Positions 1 to 12,308 of a stretch of 64,000 nucleotides of DNA are shown one piece after another (position 1 is the stretch's first letter; each line of letters begins with the position of its first letter). The position numbers and the translations under genes were made by a program. Origin of the DNA: Mytilus galloprovincialis (lineage: Eukaryota > Mollusca > Bivalvia > Mytilida > Mytilidae). The notes under the pieces are model-generated. The model did not search any database. It was not told where the DNA came from and saw nothing but the letters and a program-made list of their open reading frames with translations. The stretch covers positions 39,460,321 through 39,524,320 of the forward strand of contig NC_134851.1 of NCBI RefSeq assembly GCF_965363235.1, written 5' to 3'.

Positions 1-1679
1 TTGTCCTGGGTACCACTTTGCGTAAGTTTGCCGTCACTGTCATAAGTAGCAAACACCATTTTCATCACGTAAAACGAATGACCATGCAAATGAACTGGGT
101 GTGACCAACCGGCACCTCCACCTATATTTGTCATTACAAACTGATAAACTAGGTCCTTCTTATCGATGTCAATGGTTACGGAATATGTGCACTCACAAAT
201 CGTAGATGCGTTACACGCCTTACAAGTGTAATCAACCAGGTTGAGCATATGCGGCAACTGTAGGCGGTAAAAACTGGTGTCCGTTTACTGATCCAGGTGT
301 ATAACCAGCTTCACCGGGAAATGCAAAATTGAAAAACATTTCCTTTACCTCGTTTGACTTTACTTCATTTGCGTTTGAATTCGGGTCGTTTGATTCTACA
401 TCATTAAACGAGACACACTTTCTGTTTTGTTGGCTAGAAAAATGTTCAAATGGACAGTTAAAAACTCTGCACGTACTACCAGAGCTATCACATGTACGTG
501 GAGTAACCTTCGGGGGATTTGGATTGATGTCTGCATTTTTATAATGAATAATAGCTTCAGCTGCATGGTATTCATTTTCTGAGTATACCTCTAATGTCTC
601 GGCAACCAGTAAATATGTACCAAGGGGCTCGTCAGCATTTAACAAAAAATCAATTATTTCACCTGGATGAATTATAAATGATTCTACCTCCGTTTTACCT
701 ATTTCAAATCCGTCAGATGCTAAAATATAAATTGGTCTATGTCCCTCAACAAAAACTCGAAATGGATATAAGGTGGCGGCACTTATTACTCTAAATCGAT
801 AGTCCTCATTTTGCTCCACTTCAAAGCGTGTCAATGGAACTTCGTTGTGTTCTATCGACGAACGGTAAAACCGACCTCTTCCATTAATCAGACCGGAATG
901 ACATTTAAAACGACTATATCGTGCGCCAGACGGATCTTTGGTTTCGGTAACAAGATTACCTGAGCTGTCGTAAACACCCCAAAGCATTTTTCATCGTCAT
1001 CATGATTCCAATCTTGTATAATAGCTATAAAAACATTGTCCACTTGTGGCGACGATATTTGTTGGTCCGGTTTTGGGATTATTATCAGTGGACCATATAA
1101 TCCCATTGTCCTCTGATCCCCTATATGAGCATGATAAAAACTGGTTCCAAACGGCTTTGCGTTGAATTTGTATGTATAATTTTGGCCCGGTAAAATAGGA
1201 CACTGTGTAACAAATGCAACGCCATCTGACCAAGGGCTCTTCTTTTGATGGAGCCCATGCCAATGAATTGTTGTGCTATCTGTATGCATCAGATTTCGAA
1301 CATGAACTATCACCTCTTGGCCTTCACTAGCTGTTATGGTAGGTCCTGGGAATCTTCCATTGACAACAATAACGATTCGCGGCTTGTATCCATCGGCGAG
1401 AATGAAGTGTCTTCACGTGATCGTTCAAACTCAGTTTCATTATAAAATCGTACAGCTTTCCCTTTGAGTGGTTTGAGTAACACTGCCGGTTGACCTTCTC
1501 CTCTATACATTGTTAAAGCATGGTCTATTGTAAGGTAACATTCACATGTTGAATCACCAAGGCGACATGTGTTACTTTTGCAGGCTTCTCCTGTCCTAAG
1601 AAAACGGTCAAACCATTCTTTATCTGTCGTTTGTAATAGTGCGTGTTGTATTGTCATCAGGACAACAATTGCAATATAT
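1..1679 (-). CDS. Laccase-like multicopper oxidase, partial (C-terminus off the left edge), with frame breaks
   Basis: Multicopper oxidases oxidise phenols, amines or metal ions and reduce O2 to water with four copper ions; in molluscs they are usually secreted. Read leftward, the exon opens at an acceptor (cccatag, 1685-1680), then a hydrophobic stretch (YIAIVVLM) that looks like the end of a signal peptide, so the start Met should lie in an upstream exon not identified here. Next come a Cys-rich N-terminus (CRLGDSTCECYL), copper motif HWHGLHQ (~1275), FYHAHIGDQRTMGLYG (~1120), the middle cupredoxin domain, and HPVHLHGHSF (~60-115). The last HCH copper motif lies beyond position 1. Homology runs on across three frame changes, near 1400, 1000 (an A run) and 237. 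Either this is a recent pseudogene or the assembly has small indel errors. Family is clear; intactness is not. Confidence 0.88.
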
Positions 1680-2797
1680 CTATGGGAAAAAAGATAAAAT
1701 TAAATCATAAGTAAACGACTAGCACTACAGGTATATATTAAGAATAAAAACAAAAATAGATGGTTAAACATAAGAAACATAAACAATATTTGAGTGAAGA
1801 ATTGTGTTCAAATTAAAATGATTCTAAATACATTATGTTTAAAAATCTTCTACATGTCACACAAATAAAAAAATATAGTATAACAAAATTGAATGCATCT
1901 TTTTGCAATTTCATAAGGGTGTAAGACGTTTGTATAACATATTGTGTCCAAGATTGACGATTTCACAACCTTTCTAAATTACATTACTATTTATCAAATC
2001 ATTCTATTCTATTAATAATAACAATTGCATGCTACATCTATGAAATACTTTGGATTCATTATCATTCGCACGGTGGATTTCGGGGGAACAGGTGAAACAA
2101 GAATTTAAATATTCAGTTCATTATCAATTTCATATTGGTTTATATGCTGACTTAGTCCAAACCAATAATTTAATATACATAAAAATGTAAGTTTTCCTCA
2201 ATCCACGAGGATTGCAATGTACCAACGAAAATAAAGGAAATCAGTCATTGGTCCAGACGAAAACTTAAAACCAACAAAACCAAGACGAAACATTACAGCT
2301 AAAAAGTTGATAGCTTTCAAATGACAAGCGTTTTATGAAAACAATTGAGAAGGACACTAGGAGTGTGATCCTTCCTATTATCAGAACACCTCAACATACT
2401 AACTTGTTCTGTGTGTCCATAATAATCAAATATAGCCATCTAGAATCGAAGTTGTGTAAGCAACAAGTGTAGAGAACTTTAAATCTGCTCTTGTGAACCG
2501 TCAATAAATCACCCCCGTTGTGTACAAGGCTACTACGACGTATACAAATAGACACAAATACAAAATATGTTGGTCATGCAAACGAATTGTTTAAAGATCC
2601 TCCGTAAATGATCGAGTCCTATATTTTTTTATCTGATCGACGTGCTTTAATTATCAGATTCAAATCAATCCTTTTGATAAAAAGTCATAAGGAAGATCTA
2701 GTTTAAACAATATTTGTGGAATGTTGTTTAAACTTTAAATAAAGGACTTCAACATTTCTTATTTTTGTTGACAATTACATACATGTAGATATCACTC
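1680..2797. other. Upstream/intron sequence of the laccase gene, no feature seen
   Basis: AT-rich DNA on the 5' side of the laccase exon. An upstream coding exon with the start Met is expected beyond 1685, but none could be picked out with confidence. A ~40-base segment at 2702-2745 (ttgtggaatgttgtttaaac) resembles one at 12581-12620, so part of this stretch is probably a diverged dispersed repeat. Confidence 0.4.
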
Positions 2798-2802
2798 GAA
2801 GA

Positions 2803-2948
2803 CAGAGGCGTATTTAGGGGGGCAGGGGGCCCAGCCCCCCTTCTTTGGAAAACATTTGGTTGCTCATCACTGAAGCGTGACTGGAGCGGGCCCCCTCTAA
2901 GGTCAGTCAGTGGGCCCCCACTTATGAAAATTTCTGGATCCGCCACTG
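2803..2948. mobile_element. MITE-like element with CAGAGGCG / CGCCACTG ends, copy 1
   Basis: 146-bp non-coding element with imperfect terminal inverted repeats (CAGAGGCGTATTTAG at the left; complement of CTGGATCCGCCACTG at the right) and C/G-rich tracts just inside. The 5-bp direct repeat GAAGA flanks it on both sides (2798-2802, 2949-2953), as expected of a target duplication. Related copies lie at 15990-16126 and 34666-34817. Similar 'GTGGCGGATCCAG' elements are common in marine invertebrates; the superfamily is not decided here. Confidence 0.7.
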
Positions 2949-3176
2949 GAAGAGAAATGTTTTTCCGCATTTTCATATTTAATCTGCGATGAGAAGAATC
3001 GTGAATTACAAAGCTCTGCTGTCAGCTCCGTGCATGTATAAATAGCAAACTATACTTAGGAATTTGCAACTGAGAAGTTTACTGATGCCGTTTTACGATA
3101 GTTTTCTTTCCTACAAAATCAAACAGAGCTGTTGGATAGGATAACTATTTAACCAGGCGTAAGTTAGTCTTTGTGT

Positions 3177-5810
3177 CTTTTGATCAAAGACCCAAAACCA
3201 TTGACCTTGTAATTGAGGTCATATTGAAAGGTAAATTCGAATTTATATTTTGACAATTGCTTTCACTTCATACTGGTTACAGATAAAGCCTTACAATTTT
3301 TTGAATAAGGTGTCACATATGATCTCGTAAAGGGTCAACGAAAGTGAGCTTGTGTAAACCCGAAGTTACTATTCATTTCGAAAGAGATTTTGAACACTGA
3401 AAATACTAAATCATATCTCATATCTAAAGTGATAATTATACCTTTTTTTTTTTGAATGCATGTTATGAAAAGACACCGGAAGGGCATATTAAACCGGAAG
3501 TTGAAAATTATCTACATCTTTCGAGTTCGAATTATAAAACCAAATTGGTTTTAGAATCAACATACAGTAAGCTGTGTTTTTATAATCCGAACGTAACTGA
3601 TCTCTCTCTCTCTCGTTTTAAAAAAGGATTTAAATACTTATACAATGTAAAAACGTTTCCTCATAATGCTTTAAAAGTTTGTTTATAACCACATGATGAT
3701 TTACTTTTCTTCTATATAATTAAAAATTTCTTTACTTTTTATGTTTGTTTAAAGAAAAATTTGATGAAAAGACCTTCAATTGTTTGTTGGACATTTTTTT
3801 ATGATATCACAAAAGTGCTTATTGGCATTGTTAACTTCAGAATAGTAGAATTATTTCAAAGTACTCGCTCTTTAATAGAAGTGATACTGTGAACCGATAT
3901 ACTTTTTTTTAGAAATTACAAATTTATATTATTATGTCTCTTTACTTTTTTGTGGAAAGAAATATTGATTTTCTTCTTCTTCTTCTTCTGATTATTATTT
4001 TTTCTTCTTCTTCGGCCACTTTATTTCTGGCGATGGTTTTTTTTTTTTTTTTTTTTTGCAAGATGTCGCTTAGATTTTTTGCGAATAATATCGAACAATT
4101 ATTGCGGTTTTGAAACTGACCCTGTTTAGCCGAATACTTTCTATTGTAAGAGTTATCTCCCAAAACACTGTTTTTCTTGTGTACGCAACTCCTTCGCAAT
4201 CGTTAGAGATGACGACAAAATTATTTCACGAATTTGGTCTGTTGATTTGAGGTCCTTGGTCCAATAAAAAGAAAATAAGGTCAAGGTTAAAAGTTAGTCA
4301 TTTCTAGATTTGGATTTTGGCTTTTTTCACATCTTTACAAACACCATATATCAACATGTTTTACTCAATTGTTGGTTGCGACATGTCGTTACACAAACAT
4401 ATTGGTTGAAAGGGTACGCTTAAATTAAATTAGAGTTTTCTCCCCTTTTAAAAAAAAAATATGCATATCATAATGATATAACCCATTAACCAAATATGAT
4501 TAGCACCTAGGGTCTTTTGATTTGAGGTTCTTGGATAATAATCTTGAAATTGAGCTCAAGGTCATCGGTAAATTTGACGTTCTATGTTTTGACATTTGCT
4601 TTTACTTAATATGTATGCATGTTAAAGCTATGGCACTTTGTGCATTAAGTTATATGACCTTTTAAAAGAAACCAGAAAGGGTGACCCCATGTAAACCAGA
4701 AGTACATGTAGCTATTTTTTTTTGTTATTTTTTAATGTAAAAGTATATAGAACCATATATTTTTGGAATCAGTGTCAAGTAAACTATCAAATGAAACCAA
4801 AATTGACATTTTTCAAACCGGAAGTAAAAAATGATCTCCCTTATTTTATTTGTTTTGTAAAGAAACAATATTTTTTTGGAATCAGCTCACAGTTAGATGT
4901 CCAACTTTGGAAATGACATTTTTAAAAACTCGATTTGAATATTTCATATCAAAATACATGATTGTTTCGGTGGAAAGACCTTCAATTGTTCTCTGAACAA
5001 TTGGTTTTTAGTTATCATATTATTCTTCTTCCGTCACTTTTTTCCATGTTCTGACTTCTGACGGTGCTTTTTCGATTCGAAAAATGTCACTTACATATTT
5101 TTGCATATTATATCGAACAGTTATTGCGACTTTGAAACCGACCCTGTATTACGGAACACTTGTAATTGTAAGAGTTACCTCCCCAAACACTATTTTTCTT
5201 GTGTAATCATCTTCTCTGCAAACGTAAAAGATTATCGCAAATGTATGTCACCAATTTACTCTTTATATCCGGAGGATCTTAAGAATATTTTTGACCGAAG
5301 CGGTACGGAAACTCCATATGAGAGTTATTTCGCCTTCTATATTTAAAATAAGTAAAATGTAATTTTAATTGGTTAACTATAATTGATAGAGTCTGAGACC
5401 TTGGGTCTTGTTATTTGACCTAATTTGGATCATTGGTTTTAAAAAAAAAAACAACCGTAAGTAACCTTGTGTAAACCGGAAGTAGTTATTTGTTGTACTT
5501 TATTAATATAAAAATATATAGAACCATATAATTGCAATCAGTGTCAAGTAATTATATATAAACATTCAAAAAATAACGGAAGTCACATTTTTCAAACCGG
5601 AAGAAACAAATTATCTCCTTTATTGGAAAAAATATTGTATAAAATCATATTTTTTAGCAGTCAGCATACAACAAGCTATCATTTGACGCTGGAAATACCA
5701 TTTTAAACCTAATTTTAATACTTTCATATCAAAATATTTGGTTTTTGATGGAAAGACGTTCAATTGTTCTCTGAAAGATTAGTTTTTAATCATTCTTGTT
5801 TTCAAATTTT
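3177..5810. repeat. Degenerate direct repeats, three to four copies
   Basis: Recurring segments begin near 3177, 4237, 4511 and 5398 with versions of 'tcttttgatttgaggt..ttgg' followed by 'aaggtcaaggt'. They continue through 'tgtaaaccggaagt' and 'agaccttcaattgtt', and the first two long copies end in 'tgtaagagttatctcc' (4147, 5167). Copies are heavily diverged and differ in length. A TTC-rich low-complexity run (3970-4060) sits in the first. Short ORFs here overlap repeat sequence and carry no recognisable protein motif. Confidence 0.6.
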
Positions 5811-6292
5811 TGTGTATAGAATATCATCAATTGCATAACAATATGCGTAGCAAATTGTAATCGACACACTATAAATTGGGGATTTCAAAAGATCTGAAAT
5901 CTAATATTCGGATACACTGTCATGATACTCGCGAGTACTCGGGTGAATCTTAAAGGTCTATTAAAAAGTTCCGATTTTAGGTGGATGAGGAGTTTTTGTT
6001 AGCTACACTTCATAATCATTAACGAAAGACAAACGTACTACAAACAATAACTTGATCCTCTGTTATGTGTATTGGTCCTCCTTTTTTGTGTCAATTTAAC
6101 AATAAATTACCGACTGCCGTTTCTAGAAGTAACCTTTCATAATACCAATTATCGTTTGTGTACCTGTTCATGGACCAAATTAGAAACATGACAATAAAAC
6201 TAAAAATATTTGCATGTAAAAGTCCGACATAGTAGACAATATGTATCATCTGTTCCTGTTGAGTTTGAATTTTTTATATTACGACTTTTCCA

Positions 6293-6505
6293 TTGATTTG
6301 TCAACAACAGTATTGGACTTATAATTACTTGTGCTTGTTCGTGTTGCTTAGTCTTAAGTTTTCTTTCTTTGTTTTTGCACTATCGTTTGTCTGTTTGTAT
6401 GTTTCCTTATTTTCTAGCCATGTAGTTGTTAGTTTATTTTGGACTTATGAGTTTGAATGTCGGTCTCGTATCTGTCGTCTCTCTTTAAATTTTAAATTAA
6501 ACAAT
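6293..6505. repeat. Dispersed repeat of mussel type ('tgttgcttagtcttaag' family)
   Basis: The stretch with 'cgtgttgcttagtcttaagttttc' and then 'tagccatgtagttgttag' resembles a short repeat I know from mussel DNA. A second, more diverged member is at 35962-36110. No coding potential. Family assignment is from memory. Confidence 0.5.
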
Positions 6506-6738
6506 TATAGTTAATTTTCAACTAAAGAGTAACTAATCAGATTGATTTAAACGTACATCTCATACCAATAGTGTTTACATAGAAGTCTTGATTAACAAAC
6601 AAAGGTGAGTTTACGACTTGTGAAGAGTTATTAATCCATGAAAGGGTTGATCCGTGTACAAACACCGTTAAAATGACTCTTATCATTAGGGTTCACTGCA
6701 GGGTACTTTGAATTTGTTTTTGTTTAGAAATATGATTT

Positions 6739-7516
6739 GGGCCCAGTTTCATGAAACTGTCTTAGGACTGAAACATGTCTTGTGATGGTCTTACGACATA
6801 ATTTAGTCCTAAGAGGATTTCACGAAGTAGTCCTCAATTAGGACATCTCGTAAACTTTGTCATAAAGTAAGGACTAAGTCTTAGGATAGTCATCTTTATT
6901 CATATAACATTTTTTATATTAATTTTGCAAAATATCTTATCATTATCTAATTATCTATTGTCCTTGTCCTGCTGAATCTTTATAGGTTGACAGATTATCA
7001 TGATTTGTCAATAATGAGCATTCAATGTATTTATGTCTAGAATGCACGATTTTATCCTATGACTTTATCATAACCGATACAGTGGCAAATTGAATTTAAG
7101 TCACTTGTACAAGAAAAATGTCATCATTTTATTCTTTTTTCTCAATTTTCATTTTAAAGTTTCATATGTTTATTGGTGCATTATTCATAGATATTTTTTA
7201 TACAAATTACAATTATTTTTCATATCAACTTTGCAAAATATTTAGTTATATTAATAAATACGTTAAGCAATTTATGGTAAAGACATACCACATTTACATG
7301 ATTTTTTTTCTGTAATTTAATGTTAATATTTGAAAGTTTAAAGAACTTGCGACAGGTTTAGGATATCATTACTAAAATTATCCAAAGACAACTTCGAGAC
7401 GAGGATTGGATAGTCAGAAGAGGATCGTAAGACATGTCTCAGGATAAACGTATTCACGTTGCTAATGCGTTTTAGATAGGACTACGAAGGGGATATTTCA
7501 ATGAAACTAAAGTCAG
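6739..7516. mobile_element. Old inverted-repeat element with GGGCCCAGTTTCATGAAA end
   Basis: The left end (GGGCCCAGTTTCATGAAACT, then TCTTAGGACT and ACATGTCTTGTGATGGTC) is mirrored in reverse complement near 7420-7516 (gtaagacatgtctcaggat, aggactac, tttcaatgaaact). The middle is AT-rich with no credible ORF. Identity of the arms is low and no clear target duplication was found, so exact ends are uncertain. Probably a non-autonomous DNA transposon. Confidence 0.6.
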
Positions 7517-8356
7517 AAGAAATATCTCAAGATTTATAACAGGCAAATGATTATCAGAGTACTAAAATTGTACTCGAGTAATCGGCCTTGTAAGCGCGTG
7601 TTGGCAAACATAGTAATTCGTATAGAAATTTAAAATACAAAATTACAAGATTTTTATCTTTGAACTTAAATTACAGTTTTAAGATTTAAAAAATAAATTG
7701 TTTCAAAACTGGGTTTCTACAATTTTCATAAATAACATGAATAGGATATATGAAAAGATATTTATTTAAAAAAAAAAAAACCAAACATAATATAACAGAT
7801 GTATGTTTTGAACAATGAGCAAACCAAAACATTGTTGACAAAATGTACGTGTTTACGCCAAAAGGTTTATCCATACTCTCATATTCATTCCAAACACAAA
7901 CTATGTAACAATTCGCATATTTTTACTCATTTGCCGGATATAGAAAGGATCAAAGGTTTTAATCGTCCCATTGTTGATTTTAACAATCCAAGCGATAGAT
8001 AATTTTTAATATTCTGTATTAATTGATGCACAAGAAGTAAGTTTGAGCGAAGATGGCGAAAATTTAATATGATTTTAATAGTAATTATACAGAACCATCT
8101 GTGGATTTTGTTACGAAAAATGCATGTCAGACAATTTTTTTTTATCTTACTCACTGATCTGAATGCTTCTTTTTGTAATTGCAAAGTTATATTGACGCTT
8201 TTTGCAACCCTATTTGATTACAAAAAGAAATATTCGATTATCGTAATGACATTATGATGCTACATGTACAACTTGAAATAACGTGTATACAAAATGTTTC
8301 ATTATATATAAATATATATATATATAACATCTCCATGCCTTATATATGTATATATA

Positions 8357-11300
8357 ACTCGTCTAAACATCAACCCAACAATGTTAGATCTGTAAATTTG
8401 CTTTCGCAAATTTTTGGTTCTTCCCTCGCCGGGATTCGAACCCATGCTACTGTGATATCGTGACACCAAATCGCCTGCACTGCAGCCGTCCCGCTAGACC
8501 ACACGACCACCTGGTCTCTCAAAAAAAGAGCTTTCGTTGGCCGTGTGTTACCTTTCCTCGTCAGTTTTAATCTAGCGGCGTACTACAGTACATGATATAT
8601 AAGGCATGAAGATGTTATTCTTACAGATCAGCTAAATTATCTATAGTAAAGGATCCTACAAATTAATGTAATATACAGTCACAGAAAATAATTATATTTA
8701 TAAGTACGTCTGAGTCAGTGACAACTCTACAACAGATGCATCCATCGGATCGCCATCAATGATGGTGATTCATGGCTGTGTACATAATGTGTATTCAACT
8801 CGTCTAAACATCAACCCAACAATGTTAGATCTGTAAATTTGCTTTCGCAAATTTTTGGTTCTTCCCTCGCCGGGATTCGAACCCATGCTACTGTGATATC
8901 GTGACACCAAATCGCCTGCACTGCAGCCGTCCCGCTAGACCACACGACCACCTGGGCTCTCAAAAAAAGAGCTTTCGCTGGCCGTGTGTTACCTTTCCTC
9001 GTCAGTTTTAATCTAGCGGCGTACTACAGTACATGATATATAAGGCATGAAGATGTTATTCTTACAGATCAGCTAAATTATCTATAGTAAAGGATCCTAC
9101 AAATTAATGTAATATACAGTCACAGAAAATAATTATATTTATAAGGACGTCGGAGTCAGTGACAACTCTACAACAGATGTATCCATCGGATCGCCATCAA
9201 TGATGGTGATACATGGCTGTGTACATAATGTGTATTCAACTCGTCTAAACATCAACCCAACAATGTTAGATCTGTAAATTTGCTTTCGCAAATATTTGGT
9301 TCTTCCCTCGCCGGGATTCGAACCCATGCTACTGTGATATCGTGACACCAAATCGCCTGCACTGCAGCCGTCCCGCTAGACCACACGACCACCTGGGCTC
9401 TCAAAAAAAGAGCTTTCGCTGGCCGTGTGTTACCTTTCCTCGTCAGTTTTAATCTAGCGGCGTACTACAGTACATGATGTATAAGGCGTGAAGATGTTAT
9501 TCTTACAGATCAGCTAAATTATCTATAGTAAAGGATCCTACAAATTAATGTAATATACAGTCACAGAAAAAATTATTATATTTATAAGTACGTCTGAGTC
9601 AGTGACAACTCTACAACAGATGTATCCATCGGATCGCCATCAATGATGGTGATTCATGGCTGTGTACATAATGTGTATTCAACTCGTCTAAACATCAACC
9701 CAACAATGTTAGATCTGTAAATTTGCTTTCGCAAATTTTTGGTTCTTCCCTCGCCGGGATTCGAACCCATGCTACTGTGATATCATGACACCAAATCGCC
9801 TGCACTGCAGCCGTCCCGCTAGACCACACGACCACCTGGGCTCTCAAAAAAAGAGCTTTCGCTGGCCGTGTGTTACCTTTCCTCGTCAGTTTTAATCTAG
9901 CGGCGTACTACAGTACATGATATATAAGGCATGAAGATGTTATTCTTACAGATCAGCTAAATTATCTATAGTAAAGGATCCTACAAATTAATGTAATATA
10001 CAGTCACAGAAAATAATTATATTTATAAGGACGTCGGAGTCAGTGACAACTCTACAACAGATGTATCCATCGGATCGCCATCAATGATGGTGATACATGG
10101 CTGTGTACATAATGTGTATTCAACTCGTCTAAACATCAACCCAACAATGTTAGATCTGTAAATTTGCTTTCGCAAATTTTTGGTTCTTTCCTCGCCGGGA
10201 TTCGAACCCATGCTACTGTGATATCGTGACACCAAATCGCCTGCACTGCAGCCGTCCCGCTAGACCACACGACCACCTAGGCTCTCAAAAAAAGAGCTTT
10301 CGCTGGCCGTGTGTTACCTTTCCTCGTCAGTTTTAATCTAGCGGCGTACTACAGTACATGATGTATAAGGCATGAAGATGTTATTCTTACAGATCAGCTA
10401 AATTATCTATAGTAAAGGATCCTACAAATTAATGTAATATACAGTCACAGAAAAAATTATTATATTTATAAGTACGTCTGAGTCAGTGACAACTCTACAA
10501 CAGATGTATCCATCGGATCGCCATCAATGATGGTGATACATGGCTGTGTACATAATGTGTATTCAACTCGTCTAAACATCAACCCAACAATGTTAGATCT
10601 GTAAATTTGCTTTCGCAAATTTTTGGTTCTTCCCTCGCCGGGATTCGAACCCATGCTACTGTGATATCGTAAAGGATCCTACAAATTAATGTAATATACA
10701 GTCACAGAAAATAATTATATTTATAAGGACGTCGGAGTCAGTGACAACTCTACAACAGATGTATCCATCGGATCGCCATCAATGATGGTGATACATGACT
10801 GTGTACATAATGTGTATTCAACTCGTCTAAACATCAACCCAACAATGTTAGATCTGTAAATTTGCTTTCGCAAATTTTTGGTTCTTTCCTCGCCGGGATT
10901 CGAACCCATGCTACTGTGATATCGTGACACCAAATCGCCTGCACTGCAGCCGTCCCGCTAGACCACACGACCACCTGGGCTCTCAAAAAAAGAGCTTTCG
11001 CTGGCCGTGTGTTACCTTTCCTCGTCAGTTTTAATCTAGCGACATACTACAGTACATGATGTATAAGGCATGAAGATGTTATTCTTACAGATCAGCTAAA
11101 TTATCTATAGTAAAGGATCCTACAAATTAATGTAATATACAGTCACAGAAAAAAATATTATATTTATAAGTACGTCTGAGTCAGTGACAACTCTACAACA
11201 GATGTATCCATCGGATCGCCATCACTGATGGTGATACATGGCTGTGTACATAATGTGTATTCAACTCGTCTAAACATCAAGCCAACAATGTTAGATCTGT

Positions 11301-12308
11301 AAATTTGCTTTCGCAAATTTTTGGTTCTTCCCTCGCCGGGAGTCGAACCCATGCTACTGTGATATCGTAAAGGATCCTACAAATTAATGTAATATACAGT
11401 CACAGAAAAAATTATTATATTTATAAGTACGTCTGAGTCAGTGACAACTCTACAACAGATGTATCCATCGGATCGCCATCAATGATGGTGATACATGGCT
11501 GTGTACATAATGTGTATTCAACTCGTCTAAACATCAACCCAACAATGTTAGATCTGTAAATTTGCTTTCGCAAAATTTTGGTTCTTCCCTCGCCGGGATT
11601 CGAACCCATGCTACTGTGATATCGTGACACCAAATCGCCTGCACTGCAGCCGTCCCGATAGACCACACGACCACCTGGGCTCTCAAAAAAAGAGCTTTCG
11701 CTGGCCGTGTGTTACCTTTCCTCGTCAGTTTTAATCTAGCGGCGTACTACAGTACATGATATATAAGGCATGAAGATGTTATTCTTACAAATCAGCTAAA
11801 TTATCTATAGTAAAGGATCCTACAAATTAATGTAATATACAGTCACAGAAAATAATTATATTTATAAGTACGTCTGAGTCAGTGACAACTCTACAACAGA
11901 TGTATCCATCGGATCGCCATCAATGATGGTGATACATGGCTGTGTACATAATGTGTATTCAACTCGTCTAAACATCAACCCAACAATGTTAGATCTGTAA
12001 ATTTGCTTTCGCAAATTTTTGGTTCTTTCCTCGCCGGGATTCGAACCCATGCTACTGTAATATCGTGACACCAAATCGCCTGCACTGCAGCCGTCCCGCT
12101 AGACCACACGACCACTTGGGCTCTCAAAAAAAGAGCTTTCGCTGGCCGTGTGTTACCTTTCCTCGTCAGTTTTAATCTAGCGGCGTACTACAGTACATGA
12201 TATATAAGGCATGAAGATGTTATTCTTACAGATCAGCTTAATTATCTATAGTAAAGGATCCTACAACTTAATGTAATATACAGTCACAGAAAATAAATAT
12301 ATATATAA
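8357..12308 (-). repeat. Tandem satellite of ten SINE-containing units (~442 bp, two short ~256 bp)
   Basis: Ten direct copies start, at the motif actcgtctaaacatcaa, at 8357, 8798, 9239, 9682, 10123, 10566, 10821, 11264, 11521 and 11962. Eight units are 441-443 bp; those at 10566 and 11264 are ~256 bp because both lack the same ~187 bp between 'gtgatatcg' and 'taaaggatcc'. By eye the copies are ~97-99% alike. Each full unit carries, on the minus strand, a tRNA-like module with A and B boxes. The short ORFs of 62-81 codons that recur in every unit read through this repeat and are not genes. An (AT)n stretch at 8310-8356, typical of a SINE tail, lies beside the first unit. Confidence 0.93.
8425..8512 (-). 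repeat. tRNA-like SINE head (first of eight full copies)
   Basis: On the minus strand, TGGTCTAGCGG (8501-8491) matches an A box and GGTTCGAATCC (8442-8432) is a perfect B box, ~50 bases apart as in tRNA genes. The flanking 7-mers that should form the acceptor stem (GGTCGTG and CGAGGGA) do not pair, so this is not a working tRNA gene. It is the pol III promoter region of a tRNA-derived SINE. The same module recurs in each full unit; the two deleted units keep the B box but lose the A box. Confidence 0.8.

Noticed and set aside
1245-1445. Plus-strand ORF over the laccase exon
   Set aside because: Shadow frame of the minus-strand multicopper oxidase.
3942-4199. 85-codon minus-strand ORF with Lys/Arg runs
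   Set aside because: Produced by TTC and T runs in a degenerate repeat.
9139-12074. Recurring 62-81-codon minus-strand ORFs (MVSRYHSSMGSNPGE..)
   Set aside because: They are the same reading of each satellite unit across the tRNA-like head. No protein family, and the conservation is due to recent duplication.
8425-12120. A cluster of real tRNA genes
   Set aside because: A and B boxes are good, but the acceptor stem does not pair and the T stem is imperfect; this is a SINE head.
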